A stretch of 64,000 nt of DNA from positions 10,888 through 74,887 of the forward strand of contig JBBILI010000026.1 of the NCBI GenBank assembly GCA_037445025.1, given 5' to 3'. The position numbers and the translations under genes were made by a program. This document shows positions 42,081 through 50,324 of this stretch, piece after piece. Each line of letters starts with the position of its first letter. Position 1 is the stretch's first letter. This DNA comes from CAIQQQ01 sp037445025 (GTDB lineage Bacteria; Pseudomonadota; Alphaproteobacteria; Acetobacterales; Acetobacteraceae). The notes under the pieces were generated by a model, which worked only from the letters and a program-made list of their open reading frames with translations, ran no database searches and was not told where the DNA came from.

Positions 42081-43369
42081 TTTTGCGCGGCACGCACAAA
42101 ATTATGGGCCAGCGCGTGGTAGATGCCCTCGCGGCAGATCAGCCGTGACACGGCGAAGCCGATCAGTGAGGCGATCATCAGCGGCACCACCACCGCCTCG
42201 CCATGGCTCATTTCCGTCACGATGACGAAAGCTGTGATCGGTGCCTGCACCACGCCTGAGAAATACCCGACCATGCCGAGCAGTGCCATGGTGCCAAGTG
42301 GCACCTGCGTCAGCAATACGCCGAGATCCTGGCCGATCCCCGCACCGACGGCGAGCGAGGGCGAGAAGATGCCACCGGGCGCGCCGCTCGCGGCACTGAA
42401 CAGGCTGGCGAGCAACTTCAGCAGGCCGAAGCTCAGCGGCGGCGGGGTCTGGCCGCTCAGCATCGCCTCCACCTGGGCGTAGCCGGTGCCATAGATCGAA
42501 TCATGCGAGAGCAGACCGCATACCGCGACACCGAGACCGCACACGGCGGCGGAAACCACCGGCCGGCGCCTGATCGCGGCCCACGGCGCACCCGGCCGTC
42601 CGGCCACGGCCACGACCAGCCAGCTGAAGCCGCCCCCGAGCAGTCCGCCCACCACACCGCACAGGCCCACCGCCACCCAGGACTGCACGCCATGCAGCGC
42701 GATCACCGTGGTACCAAAATAGGCGTAGTTTCCCAGGATCGCCAACGAGACCAGCCCACCGGCGATCACCGTGCTGATGATAAGCCCGCTGGTACGCGAT
42801 TCGAAGGAGCGGCTCATCTCCTCCACCGCGAACACGATGCCGGCCAGCGGCGTGTTGAATGCCGCCGCCACGCCGGCGGCCGCCCCGGCCAGGATCAGCC
42901 CGGGCTGGCGCAGCGGTGACAGTCGGCCGAGCGCGAACATCACCGAAGCACCGACCTGCACCGTCGGCCCCTCCCGGCCGATGGCGGCACCGCACAGCAA
43001 ACCCAGCAATGTCAGCATGATCTTGCCGGCGGCCACCCACAGCGACACAAGCCGCCCCCGGGCCGCCTGGTCGGTGAGCGCGCGGGCGGCGATCGCCTGC
43101 GGAATGCCGCTGCCCCCGCTGTTGGGAAACCAGCGGCGCGCGGCATACACCGACACCGCGAGCCCCAGCGGCGTCACCGCCAGCGGCACATAGGACGAGA
43201 ACGCGAGAAGCCAGCGAAACCCGTCCTGCGCGAGGTCGGCCAGCAGCGCGAAGCCCACCGCGCAGCCGCCCACGATCAGCCCGCCGATCAGAAACAGCGC
43301 GCGCTTCTGCCAGCGCGTCGACAGGGCGCGGGCGCGTCGGACATGTATTGCTGGAAGGGTGATGGCCAT
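42077..43369 (-). CDS. ClC-family chloride channel/antiporter
   Basis: A 430-residue inner-membrane protein with ClC selectivity motifs GGSGIPQ, GREGPTVQ (gating Glu present) and GAPGGIFSPSLAVGA. The external gating Glu fits a Cl-/H+ antiporter. The second, internal proton Glu cannot be assigned by eye. ATG at 43369 gives the normal N-terminus; an upstream open frame overlaps the FadJ-like gene and is not coding. It follows that gene after 65 bases and is coupled to benE by ATGA. Confidence 0.92.
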   Translation of the reverse strand: MAITLPAIHVRRARALSTRWQKRALFLIGGLIVGGCAVGFALLADLAQDGFRWLLAFSSYVPLAVTPLGLAVSVYAARRWFPNSGGSGIPQAIAARALTDQAARGRLVSLWVAAGKIMLTLLGLLCGAAIGREGPTVQVGASVMFALGRLSPLRQPGLILAGAAAGVAAAFNTPLAGIVFAVEEMSRSFESRTSGLIISTVIAGGLVSLAILGNYAYFGTTVIALHGVQSWVAVGLCGVVGGLLGGGFSWLVVAVAGRPGAPWAAIRRRPVVSAAVCGLGVAVCGLLSHDSIYGTGYAQVEAMLSGQTPPPLSFGLLKLLASLFSAASGAPGGIFSPSLAVGAGIGQDLGVLLTQVPLGTMALLGMVGYFSGVVQAPITAFVIVTEMSHGEAVVVPLMIASLIGFAVSRLICREGIYHALAHNFVRAAQK

Positions 43370-43434
43370 CGCTACGTTCAGTCTGTGGTTGCTGCGCCGC
43401 AGCGTGGCGCCGCGCGGCGTCTCGCACAACCGGC

Positions 43435-45501
43435 TCAGCGGTTCAACGAGGCGAAATCCTTGCCTGCGGCCACCAGCTCCTCGAGCAGCTTCGCCGGCTC
43501 CCAGCCGGGACCGCTCTCGGCATGCATGGCGCGGATCGCTTCGAGAATGGCGGGCAGACCCGCCGCATCCGCCGCATGCATCGGCCCGCCACGCCACGCC
43601 GGAAAGCCGTACCCATGCACCAGCACCACATCGATGTCCGACGGGCGGGCGGCGATGCCCTCGGCCAGGATCTTCGCCCCCTCGTTGGCCATCGCCGCCA
43701 GCACGCGGGTCTGGATCAGCTCTGCCGGCACCGACTGGCGCAGAATACCGCGCGCGGCCGAGGCGCGCTCCACCAGCGCCGTGACCTCCGGGTCGATCAC
43801 CCGTTTGCCGTTCTCGTGGATGTAGTAGCCGCGTCCGGTCTTCTGGCCGAAGTGGCCACGTTCGCAGATCCAGTCGGCGATGGGCACGTAGCGTGCCGCC
43901 GGATCGCGCGTCGCGGCCTGGCGCTTGCGGGTGGCGAAACCGATGTCCAGGCCCGCGAGGTCGGCCACCGCATAGGGACCCATCGCCATGCCGAAGGCTT
44001 CCAGCGCCGCATCCACCTCATGCGGCAGGGCGCCATCCTCCAGCGCGAAATCGCACTGCTTGCGCCACGTGGCAAAGATGCGGTTGCCGATGAACCCGTC
44101 GCAGATGCCGGAGATCACCGGCTGCTTCCTGATGCGCCTGGCGATGGCCAGCGCCGTCGCCAGCACCTGCGGCGCGGTGCGCCCGGCACGCACGATCTCC
44201 AGCAGCTTCATCACGTGCGCCGGGCTGAAGAAATGCAGGCCCAGCACCCGCTCGGGATTGTCCACCACGTCGGCGAGCCGGTCGATGTCGAGATAGGACG
44301 TGTTGGAGGCCAGGATCGCATCGCGCCTTGTCACGCCGGAAAGCCTGCGGAACACTGACTGCTTGGCCTCCATGTTCTCGATGATCGCCTCGATCACCAA
44401 ATCGGCATCGGCGAAGGCGGCGACGTCGGTCGCAAACCGGATGCGTGCCAGGCGCGCCGCATGCTCGGCGGACGAGAGTCGGCCGGACCTGGCCTGCCGG
44501 TCATAGACGCTGCGAATGCGCTTCTCTGCCGCCGCCACCGCGTCGTCGGTCACTTCCACCAAGGTGACGTCCAGCCCCGAGTCCGCGAGCGCAATGGCAA
44601 TGCCCGAGCCCATCGTGCCGCCGCCCACCACGCCGGTGTGCTTCACCGGCCACGGCTGCGCATCCGGCCCTTTCGCCGCTGCGCGGTCGGCATTGAAGAT
44701 GTGGCGCAGCGCCTTGGATTGCGGGCCCGTGCGCAGGGCGCGGAACGCCTGCATCTCCAGCTGCAGCGCATCGTCGAACGGCACATCGAGCGCCATCTCC
44801 ACGCAGCGCGCGGCCTCCCCGGGCGCGACAGCCCCCCGTGCCCGCTTGGCCACGGCGGCGACGGCCGCATCGAACGCCGCACGATCGACCTCCGGCACCG
44901 CGCGGTCACGGATGCGCGGCATCTCGCCGGTCTCGGCCAGGGTCCGTGCCCGCTCCATGGAAGTGGTCATCAGATCGGTCGCGATCTCATCGACGATGCC
45001 GAGCTGCAAGGCCTCCGCCGCCGGCACGTGGCGGCCGGAGGTGATCATCTCCAGCGCCGCCATGGCGCCGGCCACCCGCGGCAGCCGCTGGGTGCCGCCG
45101 GCGCCGGGCAGCAGGCCGATGCGCACCTCGGGCAGGCCCACCGCTCCCTCCGGCGCAATCACACGGGCGTGGCAGGACAGCGCCACCTCCAGCCCGCCGC
45201 CCAAGGTGGTGCCGAACAGCGCCGCCACGATCGGCTTGGGGCTCTGGTCCAGGGCCGTGCACACGTCATGCGTGGAATGGCCTGGCGGCGGATTGTCGAA
45301 CTCGCGGATATCAGCGCCCGCGATGAAGGTGCGCCCGGCACAGCTCAGCACCCCCGCGCGCAGCGCCGGATCGGCGGCCAGTGCGTGGATGGCTTCGATC
45401 AGCCCGCCACGGACCGCGACGGAGAGCGCGTTGACCGGCGGATGCTCGACGATGATGACGCCGATATCGCCACGGGCTTCAAGACGGACGAGGTCTGACA
45501 T
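43435..45501 (-). CDS. Fused enoyl-CoA hydratase/3-hydroxyacyl-CoA dehydrogenase (FadJ/FadB-like)
   Basis: A 688-residue bifunctional beta-oxidation enzyme. The N-terminal crotonase domain (1-~190) has the oxyanion loop FIAGADIREF and GLPEVRIGLLPGAGGTQRLPR with catalytic Glu. The dehydrogenase domain begins near residue 290 with VVGGGTMGSGIAIALADSG, followed by ASNTSYLDID, GLHFFSPAHVMKLLEIV and the C-terminal domain GFIGNRIF. The last ~60 residues (HGYGFPAWRGGPMHAADAAG) are the usual second HAD C-domain. A thiolase partner is not adjacent. Confidence 0.92.
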   Translation of the reverse strand: MSDLVRLEARGDIGVIIVEHPPVNALSVAVRGGLIEAIHALAADPALRAGVLSCAGRTFIAGADIREFDNPPPGHSTHDVCTALDQSPKPIVAALFGTTLGGGLEVALSCHARVIAPEGAVGLPEVRIGLLPGAGGTQRLPRVAGAMAALEMITSGRHVPAAEALQLGIVDEIATDLMTTSMERARTLAETGEMPRIRDRAVPEVDRAAFDAAVAAVAKRARGAVAPGEAARCVEMALDVPFDDALQLEMQAFRALRTGPQSKALRHIFNADRAAAKGPDAQPWPVKHTGVVGGGTMGSGIAIALADSGLDVTLVEVTDDAVAAAEKRIRSVYDRQARSGRLSSAEHAARLARIRFATDVAAFADADLVIEAIIENMEAKQSVFRRLSGVTRRDAILASNTSYLDIDRLADVVDNPERVLGLHFFSPAHVMKLLEIVRAGRTAPQVLATALAIARRIRKQPVISGICDGFIGNRIFATWRKQCDFALEDGALPHEVDAALEAFGMAMGPYAVADLAGLDIGFATRKRQAATRDPAARYVPIADWICERGHFGQKTGRGYYIHENGKRVIDPEVTALVERASAARGILRQSVPAELIQTRVLAAMANEGAKILAEGIAARPSDIDVVLVHGYGFPAWRGGPMHAADAAGLPAILEAIRAMHAESGPGWEPAKLLEELVAAGKDFASLNR

Positions 45502-45577
45502 GGGGTCTCCCGGTGTTTTCCCGCAGCTAACGCCGGGATCGGCGTTTCGGCAATGCAGTCCCCCATGGCCCTGCCCC

Positions 45578-46927
45578 TCATGGCAGCCTGGGGCCCCGCA
45601 GGTTGCGGCTGTTCTGATGGAGCACCGCTGCGGCGGCCAACCCGTCCGCACCCAGTGTGAAGCTGAGTTCCGCTTCCACCACACGGTAGGCAAAGCGCAG
45701 TTCGGAGAGCGGAAACACCTCGTATTCGGTCTGGCCGGTGGCCTGGACCATCAGGTGCCCGTCCCGCGGCGTGACGGTGAGGACGAAGCCCGGCGCAATC
45801 GCATAGCGCCCGGCCAGGCGGTCGAGCTTCGCCTGGTCCAGGGGCAGGAACTGCCGCAGCCCCGGCAGCGGAAAGGCCTTGTTGATGAGATGCATGCCGA
45901 TCTCGGGCGTGGTCAGGTAGCTGTCGGTGTTGGAGAGCAGCACCGCCGCGCGTCCGGTGCGCGTGGAAGCGCCGATGAAGGTGCAGTATCCGCCGGTGCC
46001 GCCATCCTTCCAGACCAACTCGTCCGCGCGGTCGTTGGTCAGAAACCAGCCGGCGGCGACGGTGGTGTTGGCCGTGTCGGTTTGCCGCCGGACATCGAGC
46101 AGGAGGCGAAAGGCAGGGGCCAGGGGGGTGACACGCCGACCCTGGCTGGCGTCGAGGAAACGGATCAGATCATTGGCCGTCGCGCGCAACGCGCCGGCGC
46201 CGGGTAGGGTTGGAATATCCCAGTTGGCGACAACCCTTGCCTCGTCGTGGCCGGGGACGAGCCGGGCAAGCTGGTCGGGCGAGAGGGTGATGCGCGTGTC
46301 CTCCAGCCCGAGCGGCTGACAGATCCGCTGGATGACCAGCGCCTCGAACGGCATGTCCGCCCGCAGCGCCAGGACATGGCCGAGCAGGCCGAACCCGAAA
46401 TTGGTGTATTCATAATGCGAGCCTGGATAGAACCGCGGCGTGAAACCGGAGACCGCCTGGTAGAGCTGGGCCACGGTGTAGTCGGCAAAGGGGTTGGCCG
46501 GGTCTTTCGGCGCCATGTTGCCGGGCAGCCGCGGCAGGCCGGAGGTGTAGGTCGCGAGATCCAGCAACGTCATCGGCTTGCCGTCGAAATCCTGCGGGCG
46601 GCCTTCGGGCGGCAGGTATTTCGCCACCGGATCGGCGAACGCCACCTCGCCGGACAGCACCATGTCGGCCAGCAGCAGAGCCGTGAACACCTTGGTGACC
46701 GAGCCGATCTCGAACACGCTGTCGCCATCGAGCGCGCGGTCGTTGCCGGACCGCCCGACCGGGATGATGCGCGTGCCCGCAGCGTCGATGACGGCGGCGA
46801 CATAGCCCAGGCTGTCGTGGGCGGCGGTGATCCGATGGCTCAACAGCGCAGCCACTGCCTCATCCGGGGCGGATGCCGTCAGCAGCGGCAGGGACAGGGC
46901 GCCGGCCAACACCTGTCTTCGACGCAT
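45578..46927 (-). CDS. Periplasmic serine hydrolase, class C beta-lactamase/esterase family
   Basis: A 449-residue secreted protein: the signal MRRRQVLAGALSLPLLTASA has an Arg-rich, Tat-like start. The active-site motif is S-V-T-K in IGSVTKVFTA (near residue 75) with the YTN motif in HYEYTNFGFG (near 173) and GGTGGY near 320. The C-terminal ~90 residues form an extra domain (RYAIAPGFVLTVTPRDGHL) seen in AmpH/esterase relatives. It may act on peptidoglycan peptides or esters; beta-lactam resistance cannot be inferred. Preceded by a cupin gene 10 bases upstream. Confidence 0.87.
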   Translation of the reverse strand: MRRRQVLAGALSLPLLTASAPDEAVAALLSHRITAAHDSLGYVAAVIDAAGTRIIPVGRSGNDRALDGDSVFEIGSVTKVFTALLLADMVLSGEVAFADPVAKYLPPEGRPQDFDGKPMTLLDLATYTSGLPRLPGNMAPKDPANPFADYTVAQLYQAVSGFTPRFYPGSHYEYTNFGFGLLGHVLALRADMPFEALVIQRICQPLGLEDTRITLSPDQLARLVPGHDEARVVANWDIPTLPGAGALRATANDLIRFLDASQGRRVTPLAPAFRLLLDVRRQTDTANTTVAAGWFLTNDRADELVWKDGGTGGYCTFIGASTRTGRAAVLLSNTDSYLTTPEIGMHLINKAFPLPGLRQFLPLDQAKLDRLAGRYAIAPGFVLTVTPRDGHLMVQATGQTEYEVFPLSELRFAYRVVEAELSFTLGADGLAAAAVLHQNSRNLRGPRLP

Positions 46928-46937
46928 GGGGCCCCCA

Positions 46938-47423
46938 TCAGCTGCGTTTTCGCGCGACGTCCGTGTAGGGTGTTCCGTCGCGGCGTGTGTAGGCGGACGG
47001 TTGGCCCTGCGGCGGCGCGAACATGTCTATGTCGGAATAATGCGCGGCATCGCCGGGGGTCCGTGTCCCGATCTCGAGCACCAGGGCGTCCGTGTCGGAC
47101 AGGTTCTGCAAACAATGCCCATCGGGGTCGCCGGCCTTGAATCCCGCGGCATCACCGGCGCGTAGAATCTCAGGTCCGGCATCGGTCTGCAACGTCACCT
47201 CGCCGCTGAGCACGTAGACGAATTCATCTGATTCAGTTTGCCAGTGCCGCTGGCTCGACCAGGCGCCCGGCGGCAGGCGCAGCAGATTGACGCCGAACTG
47301 CGTCAACCCCGCGGCATCGCCCAGCCGGGTCCGTTCGCGCGACAGGCAGGGCGCGTCGAACGGCGCCGGATACATGGTCCCGACAACCGGGGGCAGGGCT
47401 GCAATGTCGATTTTCCTGCTCAT
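46938..47423 (-). CDS. Cupin-domain protein
   Basis: A 161-residue protein with a single cupin barrel: HWQTESDEFVYVLSGEVTL holds the first motif (His, Glu) and GDAAGFKAGDPDGHCLQNLS the second (His). The GEVTLQTDAGPEILRAGD stretch is typical of the auxin-binding/sugar-cupin group. Catalytic role unknown. It is 10 bases upstream of the serine hydrolase gene and likely cotranscribed. Confidence 0.83.
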   Translation of the reverse strand: MSRKIDIAALPPVVGTMYPAPFDAPCLSRERTRLGDAAGLTQFGVNLLRLPPGAWSSQRHWQTESDEFVYVLSGEVTLQTDAGPEILRAGDAAGFKAGDPDGHCLQNLSDTDALVLEIGTRTPGDAAHYSDIDMFAPPQGQPSAYTRRDGTPYTDVARKRS

Positions 47424-47582
47424 GCGCCGCCTCCATCGTTCCGGTCAGGCGCCACCCCTGGCGCCCGGGCCTGACCGAACGATGCCCATTCCGCCACCCC
47501 TTTGGCCAGCCCGGATTTTCGCCCGGACCGCCTCCCTCGCCGCCCCTGCCCCGCCATACGGTCAGTGACCCTGTCTTATTTC
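47424..47582 (+). other. Intergenic region between divergent cupin and helicase genes
   Basis: No gene seen. It holds the promoter region of the cupin gene on the minus strand and a C-rich stretch. The helicase promoter follows at 47583. Confidence 0.3.
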
Positions 47583-47611
47583 TTGACTTTGCTGCACCGC
47601 AATCGTATTGG
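47583..47611 (+). promoter_or_regulatory. Candidate promoter of the DEAD-box helicase gene
   Basis: TTGACT (47583-47588), a 17-base spacer and TATTGG (47606-47611). The start would fall near 47618, leaving a leader of about 170 bases. The leader contains two stems: CAGGGAT/ATCCCTG at 47651-47669, and TGGTC/GACCA near 47720. Long structured leaders are common for cold-induced RNA helicase genes. Confidence 0.5.
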
Positions 47612-47789
47612 ATGCAGGCGCCCCTTGATGTTGTTTTGTGCGCTGCCCGACAGGGATATTTCATCCCTGCTCGACAACGCTCCAGGTAGCCCTTTTCACT
47701 CAGCAATTTGCGCCGGTCCGTGGTCCTGCAGACCACAGCCGATCCGTGTTCGCGATGGCGAAACCGGGTCGACCACAGAGGCTTATCAT

Positions 47790-48938
47790 ATGACGTTCGA
47801 AGAACTCGGGCTCGCCCCGCCGCTGCTCAAGGCGCTGGCCGCCGAGGGCTACACCACCCCCACCCCAATCCAGCTGCAGGCCATCCCCTTCGCCCTGCAG
47901 GGCCGTGACGTGCAGGGCATCGCCCAGACCGGCACCGGCAAGACCGCGGCCTTCGCCCTGCCCATCCTGCAGCGCCTGGCAGCCTCCCCCAAGCGTGTTG
48001 GCCCCGGCGGCTGCCGCGTGCTGGTGCTCTCGCCCACCCGTGAGCTCGCCAGCCAGATCGCCGAGAGCTTCAAGAGCTACGGCAAGTTCATGAACCTCAA
48101 GGTCACCGTCATGTTCGGCGGCGTGCCCAAGGGCCGCCAGGCCCGCGCCATGGCGATGGGTGTGGACGTGCTGGTCGCCACCCCCGGCCGCCTGATCGAC
48201 CATATGCAGGACCGCACCGTGGTGCTCGGCGGTGTGGAGATCCTGGTGCTCGACGAGGCCGACCATATGCTCGACCTCGGCTTCATCGTGCCGATCCGCA
48301 AGATCGTCTCGCATATCCCCGCCCAGCGGCAGACCCTGTTCTTCTCGGCGACCATGCCGAGCGAGATCGGCGGCCTCGCCGGCGCCATGCTGAAGAACCC
48401 CGCCCAGGTGGCTGTGACCCCCGTCGCCACCACCGCCGAGCGCGTCGATCAGCACGTCATCATGCTGGAGACATCGCGCAAGCGCGCCGTGCTGTTCGAT
48501 CTGCTGATGGGCCCCGCCAAGGGCCGCACCCTGGTGTTCACCCGCACCAAGCACGGGGCCGACCGTGTGGTGAAGTATCTGGAGGAAAGCGGCCTCGCCG
48601 CCGCCGCCATCCATGGCAACAAGAGCCAGGGGCAGCGCGAACGGGCGCTGGCCGATTTCCGCTCCGGCAAGTGCCGCGTGCTGATCGCCACCGACATCGC
48701 CGCCCGCGGCATCGATGTCGATGGTGTGACGCATGTGATCAACTACGATCTGCCGAACGTGCCGGAGAGCTACGTCCATCGCATCGGCCGCACCGCGCGC
48801 GCCGGCGCCACCGGGGTGGCCATTTCGTTGTGTGATGGCGAGGAGCGGGCGTTCCTGCGTGGGATTGAGAAGCTGATCCGCGCGAAGGTGCCGGTCATGG
48901 TGCCGCCCGGCGCGCCGGTGCAGCAGAAGGCAGCTTAA
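47790..48938 (+). CDS. DEAD-box ATP-dependent RNA helicase (RhlE-like)
   Basis: A 382-residue RNA helicase core. Motifs in order: Q-motif YTTPTPIQLQAIPFAL, I AQTGTGKT, Ia PTRELASQI, Ib TPGRL, II DEAD, III SAT, IV LVFTRTK, V ATDIAARGIDV, VI HRIGRTARAG. There is only a ~15-residue tail, so no RhlE/DbpA-type accessory domain. ATG at 47790 follows a long leader. It remodels structured RNA, perhaps in ribosome assembly or cold adaptation. Confidence 0.93.
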   Translation: MTFEELGLAPPLLKALAAEGYTTPTPIQLQAIPFALQGRDVQGIAQTGTGKTAAFALPILQRLAASPKRVGPGGCRVLVLSPTRELASQIAESFKSYGKFMNLKVTVMFGGVPKGRQARAMAMGVDVLVATPGRLIDHMQDRTVVLGGVEILVLDEADHMLDLGFIVPIRKIVSHIPAQRQTLFFSATMPSEIGGLAGAMLKNPAQVAVTPVATTAERVDQHVIMLETSRKRAVLFDLLMGPAKGRTLVFTRTKHGADRVVKYLEESGLAAAAIHGNKSQGQRERALADFRSGKCRVLIATDIAARGIDVDGVTHVINYDLPNVPESYVHRIGRTARAGATGVAISLCDGEERAFLRGIEKLIRAKVPVMVPPGAPVQQKAA

Positions 48939-49064
48939 GCAAGGCCTTCTTTTCTGAAGAAAAGAAGCAAAAGTCTTTTATTCGTTTAGCGAACCTTTCT
49001 CCGGAAGGGTGTGTCTCATTAGTAAAAGTTTTTTGGTTCTTTTTTCAAAAAAGAACCTCTTGCC
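48939..49064. repeat. Dispersed hairpin-module repeat, copy D
   Basis: Reverse orientation relative to copies A, B and E: the CTTCTTTT/AAAAGAAG hairpin comes first, starting directly after the helicase TAA, then GCAAAAGTCTTTTATTCG, a core with CCTTTCTCCGGAAGGG, then AAAAGTTTTTT and the GGTTCTTTTTT/AAAAAAGAACC hairpin. Its position suggests use as the helicase terminator. Confidence 0.9.
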
Positions 49065-49117
49065 TTCCCTCCCCCGATCGGTGGATCTGATACGCGTCTC
49101 TGACCAAGGACCGCGTG

Positions 49118-50209
49118 ATGCTCCAACTGTCCCGCCGCAGCTTCATCGCCGGCGCCTCCCTCGCGCTGGCCGCCGCCGACGCCGCCCCGCAGCCCGGCCT
49201 CAACGCCAGGGCGCACGCCCGCGGCCTGTTCTACGGCTCCGCCGTCAACGACGACACGCTCGCCAACGACCCCGCGGTGCTCGCCCGCCTGCGCGCCGAA
49301 TGCGGCGTGCTGGTCGGCGAGGCCCAGTTCAAATGGGGCGATCTGCGGCCGGACGCCAAGACCTTCGATTACGCCCGCGCCGACGCGGTGATGGCGTTTG
49401 CAGCCAAATCCGGCCTGCGCGTGCGCGGCCACACGCTGCTGTGGCACGAAGGCAATCCCGACTGGCTGGAAAAGACCCTGACCACCGCCAACGCCGAGAA
49501 GCTGCTGACCGAGCATATCAAAGGCGTCGTCGGTCACTACAAGGGCCGGCTGATCCATTGGGACGTGGTCAACGAAGTCATCGACCCCGACGACAAGCAG
49601 ACGCTCAAACTGCGCAAGACACTGTGGCAGCAGGCGCTCGGCCCGCGCATGCTCGACATCGCCTACCACACCACCGCCGAGGCCGATCCCTCCGCCTTGC
49701 GAGTGATCAACGATTACGGGACCGACTACGCGCTGGCCTGGCAGGACCGCAAACGCGGCGCCCTGCTCGATCTGCTGGCGGATATGCTGCATCGCCGCGT
49801 GCCGGTGCAGGCGGTGGGCCTGCAGGCGCATCTGGACGCCGGCGAGGTGACGCTGGACCAGAAGGTGCTGGCCAAGTTCGTGGCCGACATCGCCGGCATG
49901 GGGCTCAAGGTGATCGTCACCGAGCTTGACGTGCGCGACCAGCGCCTGCCCGCCGACATCCCCTCGCGTGACGACACCGTGGCGGCGCATGCCCGCGCCT
50001 GGCTCGATGCGGTGCTGCCGAACCCGGCCGTGCTGGGCGTGCTGAGCTGGGGCCTCACCGATCGCGGCACCTGGCTGAACGACAAGTTCGCCCGCCCGGA
50101 CAAGCTGCCGCAGCGTGCTTTGCCGTTGGATGCGGCGCTCAACCGGAAGAAGCTGTGGTCGGCGATTGCCGCGTCCATCGACGCCGCCCCGGTGCGCAAA
50201 CCCGCATAG
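49118..50209 (+). CDS. GH10 endo-1,4-beta-xylanase
   Basis: A 363-residue secreted xylanase. The leader LSRRSFIAGASLALAAADAA has a Tat twin-arginine motif and a hydrophobic stretch. GH10 landmarks: GEAQFKWGDLRP, VRGHTLLWHEGNPDWL, acid/base E153 in WDVVNEV and nucleophile E269 in VIVTELDVRD. ATG at 49118 has AAGGA seven bases upstream; a GTG one codon earlier is also in frame. With the GH5 protein it indicates capacity to attack plant cell-wall polysaccharides. Confidence 0.94.
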   Translation: MLQLSRRSFIAGASLALAAADAAPQPGLNARAHARGLFYGSAVNDDTLANDPAVLARLRAECGVLVGEAQFKWGDLRPDAKTFDYARADAVMAFAAKSGLRVRGHTLLWHEGNPDWLEKTLTTANAEKLLTEHIKGVVGHYKGRLIHWDVVNEVIDPDDKQTLKLRKTLWQQALGPRMLDIAYHTTAEADPSALRVINDYGTDYALAWQDRKRGALLDLLADMLHRRVPVQAVGLQAHLDAGEVTLDQKVLAKFVADIAGMGLKVIVTELDVRDQRLPADIPSRDDTVAAHARAWLDAVLPNPAVLGVLSWGLTDRGTWLNDKFARPDKLPQRALPLDAALNRKKLWSAIAASIDAAPVRKPA

Positions 50210-50211
50210 GA

Positions 50212-50324
50212 CGGATGCAATCCGCCGTCTTCGCGCAACAACGCGGATGCAATCCACCGTGTTCGCGCAACGACGCGGATGCCATACGCCACTCTTGCGG
50301 CAGAGGTGGCGGATTGCATCCGCC
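50212..50324. repeat. Tandem 32-bp repeat plus inverted arm
   Basis: Two 32-base units (50212-50243 and 50244-50275; three mismatches) begin CGGATGCAATCC; a 15-base partial third unit follows. The first 15 bases, CGGATGCAATCCGCC, recur exactly inverted at 50308-50322. The block fills the gap between the convergent xylanase and glycosyltransferase genes and could fold into a long stem acting as a two-way terminator. Confidence 0.8.

Noticed and set aside
45578..46927. Beta-lactamase resistance gene
   Set aside because: The SVTK and YTN motifs place it in the broad class C serine hydrolase family, which is mostly esterases and peptidases; an extra C-terminal domain and the cupin neighbour do not support a resistance role.
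50212..50290. Possible CRISPR array
   Set aside because: Only two and a half directly abutting 32-base units with no spacers between them, and no cas genes in the window.
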